A stretch of DNA of 64,000 bases from Agromyces albus (GCF_030815405.1 NZ_JAUSWX010000001.1:372001-436000); one strand, 5' to 3'. Shown: positions 25,301 to 33,178, counted from the first letter of the stretch. Program-made: numbers and translations. Notes: generated from the sequence alone by a model not told the origin.

Positions 25301-26391
25301 GCACCGATGCTCGATGGTCATGGCTGCGCGAACTCATTCGCAAGCCGTTCTTCTGGGGGCTGATCGCCATCGTCGCGCTGCTCGCCCTGAACGTGCTGAA
25401 AGACCCCAACTACCTCGCGCTCTCGATCAATCCGGTCAACGGCAACCTCGTCGGCAACGTCGTCGACATCCTGCGGGCCTCCGCGCCGATCCTGATGATC
25501 GCGGTCGGCATGTCGCTCGTCATCGCGACCGGTGGCATCGACCTCTCGGTCGGCTCGGTGATGGCCGTCTCGGGCGCCGTCGCGATGGTGTTCATGAAAG
25601 AGGCTGGGGAGTCGGGCTCGCTCGGCGCCGCACTCGGCGCGATCGGCCTCGCCCTGCTCGTCAGCGCGGTGCTCGGCGCGGTGAATGGCGTGCTGGTGGC
25701 CTACGTCGGCCTGCAGCCGTTCATCAGCACGCTCATCATGATGCTCGCCGGTCGCGGTATCGCGAAGGTGATCACCGAGGGGCAGAACACCTCGGCCACG
25801 AACGACCCGTTCCGCTGGATCGCGAACGGGTTCGTCATCGGCCTTCCCGTCGTCTTCCTCCTCGCGATCCTGATCGTGCTCGTCGTCGGCTTCGTGGTTC
25901 GCCGTAGCGCGCTCGGCCTCATGATCGAGGCGATCGGCATCAACCCGAAGGCGAGCCGCATGGCGGGCATCAAGCCGAACGGCCTGCTGCTCACCGTCTA
26001 CATCCTGAGCGCGGTGCTCGCCGGCATCGCCGGCATCATGTCGGTCGGCACCGTGATGACGGTCGACGTCTCTCGCACTGGCTACCAGATGGAACTCGAC
26101 GCGATCCTCGCCGTCGTCATCGGCGGCACCTCGCTCGCCGGCGGCAAGTTCTCGATCGGCGGCGCGGTCGTCGGCGGCCTGCTCATCGCGACGCTCGACA
26201 AGACCATCGTCTTCCTCGGCATCTCGTCGTCTGCCACCCCGGCGTTCAAGGCGATCGTGATCGTCGTGCTGTGCCTCCTGCAGTCCGAACGCGTGCGCAG
26301 CTGGTTCGTGCAACGGCGCAGGCCCCCCCAGGGGCGGATGACACCGAGCCCGGCTCCGGTGAAGCAGGAGAACCAGGAGGTGACGGCATGA
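25297..26391 (+). CDS. ytfT: Sugar ABC transporter permease, YtfT-like
   Basis: The 364-residue membrane protein is of the BPD_transp_2 (RbsC/YtfT) class, with about eight to ten hydrophobic helices and the conserved segment ATGGIDLSVGSVMAVSGAV. The start is the ATG overlapping the ytfR stop, behind GAAGGAGG. A Glu/Pro-rich cytoplasmic tail follows the last helix. It pairs with the next permease to form the channel for the sugar delivered by the YtfQ-like lipoprotein. It overlaps the next gene by four bases, so both subunits are made in step. Confidence 0.9.
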   Translation: MSTDARWSWLRELIRKPFFWGLIAIVALLALNVLKDPNYLALSINPVNGNLVGNVVDILRASAPILMIAVGMSLVIATGGIDLSVGSVMAVSGAVAMVFMKEAGESGSLGAALGAIGLALLVSAVLGAVNGVLVAYVGLQPFISTLIMMLAGRGIAKVITEGQNTSATNDPFRWIANGFVIGLPVVFLLAILIVLVVGFVVRRSALGLMIEAIGINPKASRMAGIKPNGLLLTVYILSAVLAGIAGIMSVGTVMTVDVSRTGYQMELDAILAVVIGGTSLAGGKFSIGGAVVGGLLIATLDKTIVFLGISSSATPAFKAIVIVVLCLLQSERVRSWFVQRRRPPQGRMTPSPAPVKQENQEVTA

Positions 26392-27443
26392 CCGCCGTGC
26401 AGACCCCTCGGGCCGACTCGTCGGCCGAGGCATCCGCAGTCTCGAAGCTCGTAGCGCGCGTGAAGCGCGTCGTCGCATCGAACCCGTCGGTGCTGCCGAC
26501 CGTCGCGGCGATCGTCATCTTCATCGGCATGGTGATCTACGGCGAAGTGGCCTACGGCCGCATCGTGCAGGCCAACACGCTGTCGAACCTGCTCATCAAC
26601 AACGCGCACCTCATCATCCTCGCGGTGGCCATGACGTTCGTGATCCTCACGGGCGGCATCGACCTGTCGGTCGGCTCGATCATCGCGCTCTCGAGCGTCG
26701 CCGGGGTCATGCTCTCCAACGCCGGCTGGGATCCGCTCGTCGTGATCGTGCTGATGATCCTCATCGGCACGGTGTTCGGCCTGGCCAGCGGCATCCTGAT
26801 CCAGTACTTCAACGTGCAGCCGTTCATCGCGACGCTCGCGATGATGTTCCTCGGGCGGGGCCTCGCGGCGCTGCTCAGCACCCAGCCCGAGCGGCTTCCC
26901 GAGGATTCGCCGATCCGATGGCTCGGCGAGCAGTTCAAGGTCGTCGACGGCGAGAAGGTGAACGACGTGGTGGTCACGCCCGGTGTCGTGATCGCGCTGC
27001 TCGTCGTGCTCGCCGCCTTCTTCGTGCTGCATCGCACGCGCACCGGGCGCACCGTGTACGCGATCGGCGGCTCCGAGAGCTCGTCGGCGCTCATGGGCCT
27101 CGCCGTGCCGCGCACCAAGGTGCTCGTGTACGTCATCAGCGGCACGCTCTCGGGCGTCGCCGCCGTCGTCTACACCTCGCGTCTCGGCATCGCGCAGAAC
27201 ATCACCGGCATCGGCTGGGAGCTCGACGCGATCGCCGCGACCGTGATCGGCGGCACGCTGCTCACCGGCGGCTACGGCTACGTGCTCGGCTCGGTGATCG
27301 GCGCCCTCGTGCTCGGGCTCATGAATGTGCTGATCACGCGCGACGGCGGCATCCCGCCCGAAATGACGACGATCATCACGGGCGGCATCCTGCTGGTCTT
27401 CGTGCTGTTGCAGCGCGCGGTGACCTCGAAGCGGCATACCTAG
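26388..27443 (+). CDS. yjfF: Sugar ABC transporter permease, YjfF-like
   Basis: The 351-residue permease has a cytoplasmic N-terminus and hydrophobic helices from about residue 35 on. It carries the family segment LTGGIDLSVGSIIALSSVAG and the late GGTLLTGGYGYVLGS. The start is the ATG at 26388, six bases after AGGAGG and overlapping the previous stop. It is the last gene of the importer operon and is followed by a strong terminator. Its C-terminus (PPEMTTIITGGILLVFVLLQ) differs from the usual YjfF ending, while a more canonical ending lies just downstream as a fragment (27527-27655). Confidence 0.9.
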   Translation: MTAVQTPRADSSAEASAVSKLVARVKRVVASNPSVLPTVAAIVIFIGMVIYGEVAYGRIVQANTLSNLLINNAHLIILAVAMTFVILTGGIDLSVGSIIALSSVAGVMLSNAGWDPLVVIVLMILIGTVFGLASGILIQYFNVQPFIATLAMMFLGRGLAALLSTQPERLPEDSPIRWLGEQFKVVDGEKVNDVVVTPGVVIALLVVLAAFFVLHRTRTGRTVYAIGGSESSSALMGLAVPRTKVLVYVISGTLSGVAAVVYTSRLGIAQNITGIGWELDAIAATVIGGTLLTGGYGYVLGSVIGALVLGLMNVLITRDGGIPPEMTTIITGGILLVFVLLQRAVTSKRHT

Positions 27444-27480
27444 CCGCCGGGCTCCGCGTCGTCACGACGGCCGGCACAGT

Positions 27481-27514
27481 GAAGGGCCGGATGCCGCGAG
27501 GCATCCGGCCCTTC
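27481..27514 (+). terminator. Strong terminator of the sugar importer operon
   Basis: A perfect 15-bp stem GAAGGGCCGGATGCC (27481-27495) pairs with 27500-27514 around a GCGA loop, 38 bases after the last permease stop. CGTCGTTCTC follows. It is the clearest rho-independent-like structure in the locus. Confidence 0.8.
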
Positions 27515-27526
27515 GTCGTTCTCACG

Positions 27527-27655
27527 CTCGGTGTGATCCAGACCATCATCACGTTCGAGGGCACCCTCTCGTCGTGGTGGACGAGGATCTTCATCGGCGC
27601 ACTGCTGCTCGTGTTCATCATCTTGCAGAAGGTGCTTACGGCCCGAAGGCGCTGA
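27527..27655 (+). pseudogene. Detached C-terminal tail of a sugar permease
   Basis: After the terminator, a plus-strand frame reads LGVIQTIITFEGTLSSWWTR, then FIGALLLVFIILQK and ends TARRR-stop. This is what the last helix region of YjfF/YtfT-type permeases looks like (GTLSSWW is characteristic). It is in a different frame from the intact permease and its only in-frame ATG (27491) lies inside the terminator stem. It appears to be the remnant of a third permease, or the original end of the present one after recombination. Confidence 0.65.
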
Positions 27656-27737
27656 GCCTCCCGGCCCGGGGAACTGTGGGCAGCATAATCGACGGTAGTG
27701 GACGCGCCGGGGGCGCGAGGCAGGAGCGCAGCAGCGA

Positions 27738-28778
27738 GTGAGCGACCGGGACGACAAGGGGCGCGTCGCGACGATCTTCGACGTCGCGCGACTCGCAGGC
27801 GTGTCGCATCAGACCGTGTCGCGTGTGCTCAACGACCTGCCGAACGTGCGCCCCGCGACTCGCGCGCGAGTCGAGCAGGCGATCAAGCAGCTGCGCTACG
27901 TGCCTTCACCGGCCGCCCGCGCACTCGTCACCCGCCGCACCCGCACTCTCGGCCTGATCGTCACCGGCGCGCCCGACTACGGACCGTCGAGCACCGCGCT
28001 GCACTTCAACGAGGCTGCGCGCGACGCCCGATACTCGGTGATCACCGCGAGCATGCTCGAGACGGATGCCGCGGTCATGCGCTCGGCGGCCGAGCTGCTC
28101 GTGCGGCAGAACGTCGAGGCGATCGTGCTCATCGCGGCGCAACGTGCGGCGCTCGACGCGCTCGACGGCATCGAACTCGGCGTGCCGATCATCGCGGTCG
28201 CATCCGAGGATCGCGGCGGAATGCACCGGGTCTGGCTCGACCAGTACGCCGGCGCGCGCCTCGCCGTCGACCACCTCGTCAGCCTGGGCCACCGCGAGAT
28301 CCGGCACCTCGGCGGACCACCCAACGCGATGGACGCCGCCGAGCGCATGCGCGGCTGGTCGGCCGCGCTCGCCGAGCACGGACTGCCGGCTCGCGAGCCG
28401 TTGCTCGGCGACTGGACGCCTGGGAGCGGTTATGTGCACGGCCGAATGCTCGCCCGCGACGCCGAGATGACCGCGGTGTTCGTGTCAAACGACCAGATGG
28501 CGATCGGCGTGGTGCACGCGCTCGCCGAGGCGGGCCTCTCGGTGCCCCATGATGTGAGCCTCGTGGGCTTCGACGACATCCCCGAGGCGGCCTACGTCGC
28601 CCCGCCGCTCACGACCGTGCGGCAGGACTTCGACGCGCTCGGCCGTGCCGCCATGGCCGGGGTGCTCGGCGTGCTCGGCGACGACGAGCGGCTCGTGCCC
28701 GAGCCGAGCGTGCCCGACCTCATCGTGCGGGCGAGCACGTCCGCCCCGAGCCGGGATCGCGTCGCCCTCACCCCCTGA
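27738..28778 (+). CDS. LacI-family transcriptional regulator (second)
   Basis: The 346-residue protein begins at GTG with AGGAG about 12 bases upstream. An N-terminal helix-turn-helix (FDVARLAGVSHQTVSRVLND, about 15-35) and hinge (SPAARALV) are followed by a sugar-binding sensor domain with VDHLVSLGHREIRHLGGP. It is similar in length and motifs to the LacI protein at 19789-20817, including the paired PLTTVxQ segment. It probably controls the adjacent transporter operon or the GH43 genes through the CCGG palindromes. It has its own short upstream gap, so it is likely transcribed separately from the importer. Confidence 0.9.
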   Translation: MSDRDDKGRVATIFDVARLAGVSHQTVSRVLNDLPNVRPATRARVEQAIKQLRYVPSPAARALVTRRTRTLGLIVTGAPDYGPSSTALHFNEAARDARYSVITASMLETDAAVMRSAAELLVRQNVEAIVLIAAQRAALDALDGIELGVPIIAVASEDRGGMHRVWLDQYAGARLAVDHLVSLGHREIRHLGGPPNAMDAAERMRGWSAALAEHGLPAREPLLGDWTPGSGYVHGRMLARDAEMTAVFVSNDQMAIGVVHALAEAGLSVPHDVSLVGFDDIPEAAYVAPPLTTVRQDFDALGRAAMAGVLGVLGDDERLVPEPSVPDLIVRASTSAPSRDRVALTP

Positions 28779-28790
28779 GGGCGGGCACCG

Positions 28791-28829
28791 CCCGACGCCG
28801 CCTCCGGCGGGCCGACCTTGGGCGTCGGG
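28791..28829 (+). terminator. Hairpin after the LacI gene
   Basis: CCCGACGCC at 28791-28799 pairs with GGCGTCGGG at 28821-28829, starting 13 bases after the LacI stop. The enclosed arm is GC-rich and can form its own small stem. It is likely a terminator. Confidence 0.5.
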
Positions 28830-28845
28830 GCGTCGCCAGCCACAT

Positions 28846-28902
28846 CGAGAGTGCGCTTCGTGTCGGAATGCCGCGCGCATTCCGACACCAAGCGCACTCT
28901 CG
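28846..28902. repeat. Long palindrome, copy 1
   Basis: A 57-base near-perfect inverted repeat: outer arms of 13 bp (28846-28858 with 28890-28902) and inner arms TGTCGGAATG/CATTCCGACA around a CCGCGCG loop. A close copy lies at 29297-29353. Both are directly followed by a REP-like element, so the unit is composite. Confidence 0.85.
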
Positions 28903-28908
28903 GCGCCC

Positions 28909-28955
28909 GGTGGTCGAGTAGCGCCCGGCGCAGCCGGCCGCGTATCGAAACCACC
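28909..28955 (+). repeat. REP-like element, copy 1
   Basis: An imperfect palindrome with ends GGTGGTCGAGTAGC and GCGTATCGAAACCACC and a GC-rich centre. It is one of four members in this window (others at 29356, 29983 and 32052). Such elements are common in intergenic DNA of Microbacteriaceae. A further half copy (GGTGGTTGAGCAGCGC) lies at about 28969-28984. Confidence 0.8.
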
Positions 28956-28993
28956 ACGCGCACGCTCGGTGGTTGAGCAGCGCACGGCGCCGC

Positions 28994-29225
28994 TCACAGG
29001 ACGCCGAGGATGGTGCCGCCGAGAAGTGGGCCGTGCCGCCGCATCAAGCGGGGGAGGGCGAAGCCGCGCCAGCCGGGCTCCTCGCCCAGCGGCCCCCGAG
29101 GAGGAGGGTCGTCACGAACGCCAGGGGGTACGCGAGGATCAACGAGAGGGTCAGCGGCTCGAACGAAGCGAGGACCCCAGGCACCACGATCGCGCCCAAG
29201 AGAATCGTCCTCTGCAGAATCGGTC
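28994..29225 (-). pseudogene. CPBP (CAAX-type) intramembrane protease relic
   Basis: On the minus strand one frame encodes membrane-like ILLGAIVVPGVLASFEPLTL and AYPLAFVTTLLLGG. Another frame continues with PLGEEPGWRGFALPRLMRRH and ends GTILGVL-stop. Together these are the core of a CPBP-family membrane protease, including its EExxxR-like motif (EEPGWR). The frame changes at a C5 run on the plus strand (29093-29097). The N-terminal helices and the C-terminal His motifs are missing. The fragment lies between two copies of the palindrome-plus-REP unit and is not a functional gene. Confidence 0.75.
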
Positions 29226-29296
29226 GATTCGTCGACTTGTCTACCGGTTTTCGAGAGAGAAGGTCCTCCAGAGCGTCTGTCGGACTCGCCCTCCAT

Positions 29297-29353
29297 CGAG
29301 AGTGCGCTTGATGTCGGAATGCCGCACGCATTCCGACCGCAAGCGCACTTTCG
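29297..29353. repeat. Long palindrome, copy 2
   Basis: The second copy of the 57-base inverted repeat at 28846, with a few changes (CGCTTGATGTCGG instead of CGCTTCGTGTCGG, and loop CCGCACG). It is in the same orientation, about 450 bases from copy 1. Confidence 0.85.
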
Positions 29354-29355
29354 GA

Positions 29356-29398
29356 TGGTTGAGTAGCGCCCGGCGAAGCCGGCCGCGTATCGAAACCA
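29356..29398 (+). repeat. REP-like element, copy 2
   Basis: A 43-base element from TGGTTGAGTAGC to CGTATCGAAACCA. It is identical over its full length to the copy at 29983-30025 and differs at few positions from copy 1. Confidence 0.85.
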
Positions 29399-29538
29399 CA
29401 CACGTGAACCAGGGGGCCGGGCGGCGCCGGGCACCGCGCCGCCCGGCGCCGCGAGCGCGTCGATTCGCGACATCCGGAGCCCGATTCGAGCCGACATTGT
29501 CGCGAATTGACGCGCTCGTCTCCGCGGCATCCGCTCGC

Positions 29539-29919
29539 TTACTGCTGCGAGTAATCGGGCAACTGCTGCAGGGTCCACTTGTTGCCGTCGGGATCGTTCA
29601 CAGTGACGAAGCGGCCCCACGGCTGCTCGTCGACGCCCTCGGCCTCGACTCCCTTGGCGCGGAGATCGGCGAGCACGGCGTCGGCGTCGGGGATGACGAC
29701 CTGGATCGAGTCCTGCTGGCCTGGCTGCAGCGTGCCGCCGATGCCCTCGCCGAACGCGATCGAGCAGGCCGAGCCGGGCGGCGTGCACTGCACGAAGCGC
29801 AGCGTCTCGGAGACCCGCTGGTCATGGTCGGCGTTGAAGCCGAGCTTGTTCACGTAGAAGTCCTTCGCGCGGTCGACGTCGGTGACGGGCACGAAGATGA
29901 GTTCGATCTTCCAGTCCAT
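29539..29919 (-). CDS. VOC-family (glyoxalase-like) protein
   Basis: The 126-residue single-domain protein is of the vicinal-oxygen-chelate superfamily. It has two beta-alpha-beta-beta-beta units, starts with KIELIFVPVTDVDRAKDFY and ends with PDGNKWTLQQ. This form is often annotated as a glyoxalase or bleomycin-resistance-like protein of unknown substrate. GAAGGAG lies ten bases before the ATG. It stands alone between repeat elements. A metal-dependent enzyme is possible, but ligands cannot be assigned with certainty. Confidence 0.85.
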   Translation of the reverse strand: MDWKIELIFVPVTDVDRAKDFYVNKLGFNADHDQRVSETLRFVQCTPPGSACSIAFGEGIGGTLQPGQQDSIQVVIPDADAVLADLRAKGVEAEGVDEQPWGRFVTVNDPDGNKWTLQQLPDYSQQ

Positions 29920-29982
29920 GGGGCGTGCTCTCCTTCTCGAGTGGCGATCTGCTTCATCGTGGCACCGACCCCCGACGGCCGT

Positions 29983-30025
29983 TGGTTGAGTAGCGCCCGG
30001 CGAAGCCGGCCGCGTATCGAAACCA
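29983..30025 (+). repeat. REP-like element, copy 3
   Basis: Identical to copy 2 over 43 bases. It lies in the 130-base gap between the divergent VOC and HhH-GPD genes, ending about 25 bases before the HhH-GPD start, so it may fold in the leader of that transcript. Confidence 0.85.
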
Positions 30026-30050
30026 CACCCGAACTGCCAAGATTGACCCC

Positions 30051-30626
30051 ATGGCGCTGAACATCACGGGAGATACGGCGGCCGACGAGCTGCTCGGCAA
30101 CGACGCGTTCGCACTGCTTACGGGCATGCTGCTCGACCAGCAGGTGCCGATGGAATCCGCCTTCGCTGGTCCTGAGAAGATCCGCCAGCGCATCGGCACG
30201 ATCGACCCGGCGGCGATCGCCGACTACGACCCCGACGCGTTCGTCGACGTGTTCAAACAGACCCCGGCGGTGCACCGTTTCCCCGGCTCGATGGCGGGCC
30301 GGGTGCAGGCGCTCGCGGCGGCCGTTCGCGACGACTGGGGCGACGACGCATCCGCCATCTGGACGCAAGGCGACCCCGACGGCGCCGAGGTGCTGCGACG
30401 GCTGAAGGCGCTGCCCGGCTTCGGCGAGCAGAAGGCGAAGATCTTCCTGGCGCTGCTCGGCAAGCAGCTGGGATTGAAGGCGAGCGGATGGCGCGAGGCC
30501 GCCGGTCACTATGGCGAAGACGGCGTGTATCGCTCAGTCGCCGACATCGTCGACCCCGAGTCGCTCGTCAAGGTGCGTGCCACGAAGCAAGCGGCCAAGG
30601 CCGCCGCGAAGGACGCGAAGAGCTGA
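30051..30626 (+). CDS. HhH-GPD-type DNA glycosylase-like protein
   Basis: The 191-residue protein matches the actinobacterial HhH-GPD family of small base-excision-repair-like proteins. It has LLGNDAFALLTGMLLDQQVPM near the start and a helix-hairpin-helix LPGFGEQKAKIFLALLGK (about 124-141). It ends in a Lys/Ala-rich tail suited to DNA contact. The usual catalytic Asp after the HhH is not evident to me, so a DNA-binding or atypical glycosylase role is possible. The gene stands alone and is convergent with the MarR gene. Confidence 0.82.
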   Translation: MALNITGDTAADELLGNDAFALLTGMLLDQQVPMESAFAGPEKIRQRIGTIDPAAIADYDPDAFVDVFKQTPAVHRFPGSMAGRVQALAAAVRDDWGDDASAIWTQGDPDGAEVLRRLKALPGFGEQKAKIFLALLGKQLGLKASGWREAAGHYGEDGVYRSVADIVDPESLVKVRATKQAAKAAAKDAKS

Positions 30627-30638
30627 GGGCGGTCGGCG

Positions 30639-31106
30639 CTACTCAACCACCGGAGGGGCGAGGCGGCCGAGCACGCGGGACGAGACATCCGCCAGCGCCC
30701 GCTTCTCGTGGGGCTCGAGCTGGTCGAGGAAGAGACTGCGAATCGCCATCGCGTGATCGCGCATCGCTTTAAGCAGGGCGAGGCGACCTGCCTTCGTGAG
30801 CACGACGAGCGTGCCGCGGGCGTCGGTGTCGTGCTCGACGCGCTCGACGAGCCCGCGGGTCGCCATGCGCGTGAGCTGGTGCGACACTCGGCTCTTTTCC
30901 CAGCCGATCTTCTCGCCGAGGGCACTCGGTCGAAGCTGATGCTCAGGAGCCTTGAAAAGCGTGAGCAGAACGCCGTAGTCGCCTTGCGAGATGCCCGCGT
31001 CGCGTTGCAGCCGACGGTCGAGCTCGCGTGCCAAGTGGTTGTGCATGGCTACGAAGCCGCTCCAGAGCGCCCACTCGGCCTCGTCGATCTCGGACACCTC
31101 AGACAT
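30639..31106 (-). CDS. MarR-family transcriptional regulator
   Basis: The 155-residue winged-helix regulator has DYGVLLTLFKAPEHQLRPSALGEKIGWEKSRVSHQLTRMATRG-type helices (about 45-90), then a wing with DTDARGTLVVLT. Such dimers repress detoxification or efflux genes and release DNA on binding phenolic ligands. It follows the alpha/beta-hydrolase gene on the same strand by about 60 bases, so it may be co-transcribed with it and control it. Confidence 0.9.
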   Translation of the reverse strand: MSEVSEIDEAEWALWSGFVAMHNHLARELDRRLQRDAGISQGDYGVLLTLFKAPEHQLRPSALGEKIGWEKSRVSHQLTRMATRGLVERVEHDTDARGTLVVLTKAGRLALLKAMRDHAMAIRSLFLDQLEPHEKRALADVSSRVLGRLAPPVVE

Positions 31107-31168
31107 GCTCTCGAGACTACCCGACGGTTGGTTGACACGTCAGCTTTCACATCGGCGATCAGCGCGGG

Positions 31169-31966
31169 TCAGTCGACGAGGAACTCCGCGATCGTGAGCG
31201 CCATGCGCCGCGGCTCCCAGGTGTGATCGGATGCCGGGATGACGCGCTTCTCGGCGTTCGGCAGCGCCGCGACCATCGAGTCGGCCGCCGGCCCCATGAA
31301 GTCGAGGGTCTCCTCACCGACGAGCGCGAGGGTCGGCTGCGTGATGTCGCGCCAGAGCTCGGCGCGCGGCGCGCTCTGCGTCCACTCGAGCGCCTCGGAG
31401 TCTGGCTCGAGGCTCGGGCCAAGCGCAGTCATGATCGGCCAGCCGGGGCTCGCCTTCGCACCATCGAGCCATTCGCGCGGCATGTCCTTCATGAAGTACT
31501 CGATCGTGGCGTCGCCGTCGCCGGCGGCGATGCGCTCGCGCAAGCCCGCGAGGAACTCGGCGCCCTGCGAGCCGAGCTCCTCGTCGAGCGGTACCTCCCA
31601 GAGGACGAGCTTCGAGATCGGGAGCCCGGATGCCGCAGCCGCGAGCGAGATCGCACCGCCCGACGAGCTGCCGAACAGGGCGACCGCGTCGTCGGCTCCC
31701 TCGGTCACCGCGGCGATGATCGCGCGCAGGTCGTCGAGCGTCTGCGCGAGCGTGATCGGGCCATCCGCCGGGCTCTCGCCGCGCCCGCGCCGGTCGTAGT
31801 TGACGACCGTGAAGCCATGCGACGCAAGCATCGTCGCCATCTCGGCCGTCGTGGGATCGAACGCGCGGAACTGCATCGCCCCGTGGACGATGATCACGGG
31901 CGGCCCGGAGCCCTCCTCTTCATAGGCGATGCGGGTGCCGTCGGCGGATGTCGCGTACAGGGTCAT
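31169..31966 (-). CDS. Alpha/beta-fold hydrolase
   Basis: The 265-residue protein has the oxyanion region VIIVHGAMQ, a nucleophile elbow FGSSSGGAI, an acid loop (LVGEETLDF) and a late ASDHTW His, so a Ser-Asp/Glu-His triad is likely. The start is taken at the ATG at 31964-31966 behind AGGAGGAAGGA. It is cytoplasmic. The substrate is unknown; the MarR neighbour hints at an ester or xenobiotic. Confidence 0.85.
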   Translation of the reverse strand: MTLYATSADGTRIAYEEEGSGPPVIIVHGAMQFRAFDPTTAEMATMLASHGFTVVNYDRRGRGESPADGPITLAQTLDDLRAIIAAVTEGADDAVALFGSSSGGAISLAAAASGLPISKLVLWEVPLDEELGSQGAEFLAGLRERIAAGDGDATIEYFMKDMPREWLDGAKASPGWPIMTALGPSLEPDSEALEWTQSAPRAELWRDITQPTLALVGEETLDFMGPAADSMVAALPNAEKRVIPASDHTWEPRRMALTIAEFLVD

Positions 31967-32051
31967 CGTCGAGTCCTTCCTCCTGCTCGGGGTCAGGCTA
32001 CCCAGCCCGTCCGACGTCCGCATCGGACGGTGGCCGTGTGGCGTGGCCGGG

Positions 32052-32086
32052 GGACTCGATACGCCCGCTTCGCGGGCTACTCGACC
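32052..32086 (-). repeat. REP-like element, copy 4 (diverged)
   Basis: On the minus strand it reads GGTCGAGTAGC, CCGCGAAGCGGG and CGTATCGAGTCC, the same ends as copies 1-3 with a different stem centre. It lies in the region upstream of the nrd operon. Confidence 0.75.
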
Positions 32087-32252
32087 GCCGGCGCGACGCC
32101 GGCAGGAATGTCAGTGGGTGGTGGCATCGTTGGAGTCACAACACCATATGTAGGGGTCGGCGGGTCGAGCAGGCCCAAGGGATCGTGGCAGGCAACACGC
32201 CGCGACACGCCCGGCATCCGTCCACAGGCGAAGAGTTTTCCAGCTCGCCGCA

Positions 32253-32338
32253 TGTGGATAACCTCGGGGCCACCCGCGAGAATCCGCCGATCGTCGCGAC
32301 ATCCGTTGTGCACAGCCGGTGGAGAACCCGGTGGATAA
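32253..32338 (+). promoter_or_regulatory. DnaA-box-like sites upstream of nrdHIEF
   Basis: TGTGGATAA at 32253-32261 is an exact match to the complement of the DnaA box TTATCCACA, and GGTGGATAA at 32330-32338 matches 8 of 9. They lie 130-210 bases before nrdH. DnaA controls nrd genes in some bacteria, so these may link nucleotide supply to replication. Two boxes alone are weak evidence. Confidence 0.45.
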
Positions 32339-32352
32339 CTACACGAATGTAA

Positions 32353-32400
32353 CTACAGCATGTTGTGCCAGTTCTGTTCCGCAGGCACTAGATGTAGTAT
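32353..32400 (+). promoter_or_regulatory. NrdR-box pair and promoter of nrdHIEF
   Basis: GCACTAGATGTAGTAT (32385-32400) fits the NrdR box acaCwAtATaTwGtgt well. CTACAGCATGTTGTGC (32353-32368) is a weaker match. Their centres are 32 bp apart, the spacing typical of NrdR tandem boxes. TAGTAT within the second box is a plausible -10 element. Repression by NrdR-dATP would follow from this layout. The rest of 32024-32463 shows no gene. Confidence 0.7.
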
Positions 32401-32463
32401 TAGAAGTCCAGTGAGGTACTGGGGGCGAGCTCCCTCGGGAGCCCGGAGAACGAGGGGAAGACA

Positions 32464-32697
32464 ATGACGGTTACGGTTTACACGAAGCCTTCGTGCGTGC
32501 AGTGCAACGCCACGTATCGTGCCCTCGACAGCAAGGGCATCGAGTACGAAGTGCTCGACCTCTCTGTCGATGAGAACGCCCTCGCGCAGGTCAAAGAGCT
32601 CGGTTACCTGCAGGCGCCGGTCGTCATCACCGACGAAGGCCACTGGTCCGGTTTCCGCCCCGACAAGATCGACGAACTCGCCTCACGCCTCGCATAG
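32464..32697 (+). CDS. nrdH: Glutaredoxin-like NrdH redoxin
   Basis: The 77-residue thioredoxin-fold protein has the active site KPSCVQCNATYRAL (Cys 11 and 14) and the NrdH signature WSGFRPDKI near the end. It delivers electrons from thioredoxin reductase to class Ib ribonucleotide reductase in the cytoplasm. It is the first gene of nrdHIEF, behind the NrdR-box promoter, with GAGGGGAAGACA before the ATG. Confidence 0.96.
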   Translation: MTVTVYTKPSCVQCNATYRALDSKGIEYEVLDLSVDENALAQVKELGYLQAPVVITDEGHWSGFRPDKIDELASRLA

Positions 32698-32755
32698 CGG
32701 CCCTCCGGCCGCTCGGGGGAGCAGCCGGAAGAGAACGCAACGCGAAGGATGAACC

Positions 32756-33178
32756 ATGACGAACCTGGTCTACTTCTCGAGCGTTTCGGGCAACACGCAA
32801 CGATTCATCGCGAAGCTCGGTCGCGCAGCGACCCGCATCCCGTTGTACGCGCGTGACGAAGCGCTCACGGTCGACGAACCGTATGTGCTCGTCGTTCCCA
32901 CCTACGGTGGCGGCGACGGGCACGGCGCCGTGCCCAAGCAGGTCATCCGCTTCCTCAACGACCCGCACAACCGTGCCCTCATCCGCGGCGTGATCAGCGC
33001 CGGCAACACCAACTTCGGTACGGCCTTCGGCCTCGCCGGCGACGTCATCGCCGCGAAGTGCCACGTGCCACACCTCTACCGCTTCGAAGTATTCGGAACC
33101 CCTGACGACGTTCGCGCCGTCAACGATGGATTGGACGCATTTTGGCGAACTCAGCAATTGCAGACGGTGTCTCAGTGA
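32756..33178 (+). CDS. nrdI: Flavodoxin-like protein NrdI
   Basis: The 140-residue flavodoxin-like protein has the FMN-binding loop [11 protein letters not shown] (about 8-18) and a second loop with [13 protein letters not shown]. NrdI supplies the oxidant that builds the dimanganese-tyrosyl cofactor of NrdF. The gene follows nrdH by about 60 bases and overlaps nrdE through GTGA. Confidence 0.95.
   Translation: MTNLVYFSSVSGNTQRFIAKLGRAATRIPLYARDEALTVDEPYVLVVPTYGGGDGHGAVPKQVIRFLNDPHNRALIRGVISAGNTNFGTAFGLAGDVIAAKCHVPHLYRFEVFGTPDDVRAVNDGLDAFWRTQQLQTVSQ

Noticed and set aside
26918..27655. Plus-strand frame of 245 codons over the end of the permease
   Set aside because: Its first two thirds are a shadow of the permease gene; only the last ~43 codons look like protein and are reported as a permease tail relic.
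28846..30025. CRISPR array
   Set aside because: The repeats are palindromic, irregularly spaced and separated by genes or relics; no spacer pattern or cas gene is present.
32141..32156. ACACCATATGTAGGGG as a third NrdR box
   Set aside because: Poor symmetry in the right half and over 200 bases from the other boxes.
32220..32400. Replication origin suggested by DnaA-like boxes
   Set aside because: Only one exact and one near box, no AT-rich unwinding region and no dnaA or dnaN gene nearby.
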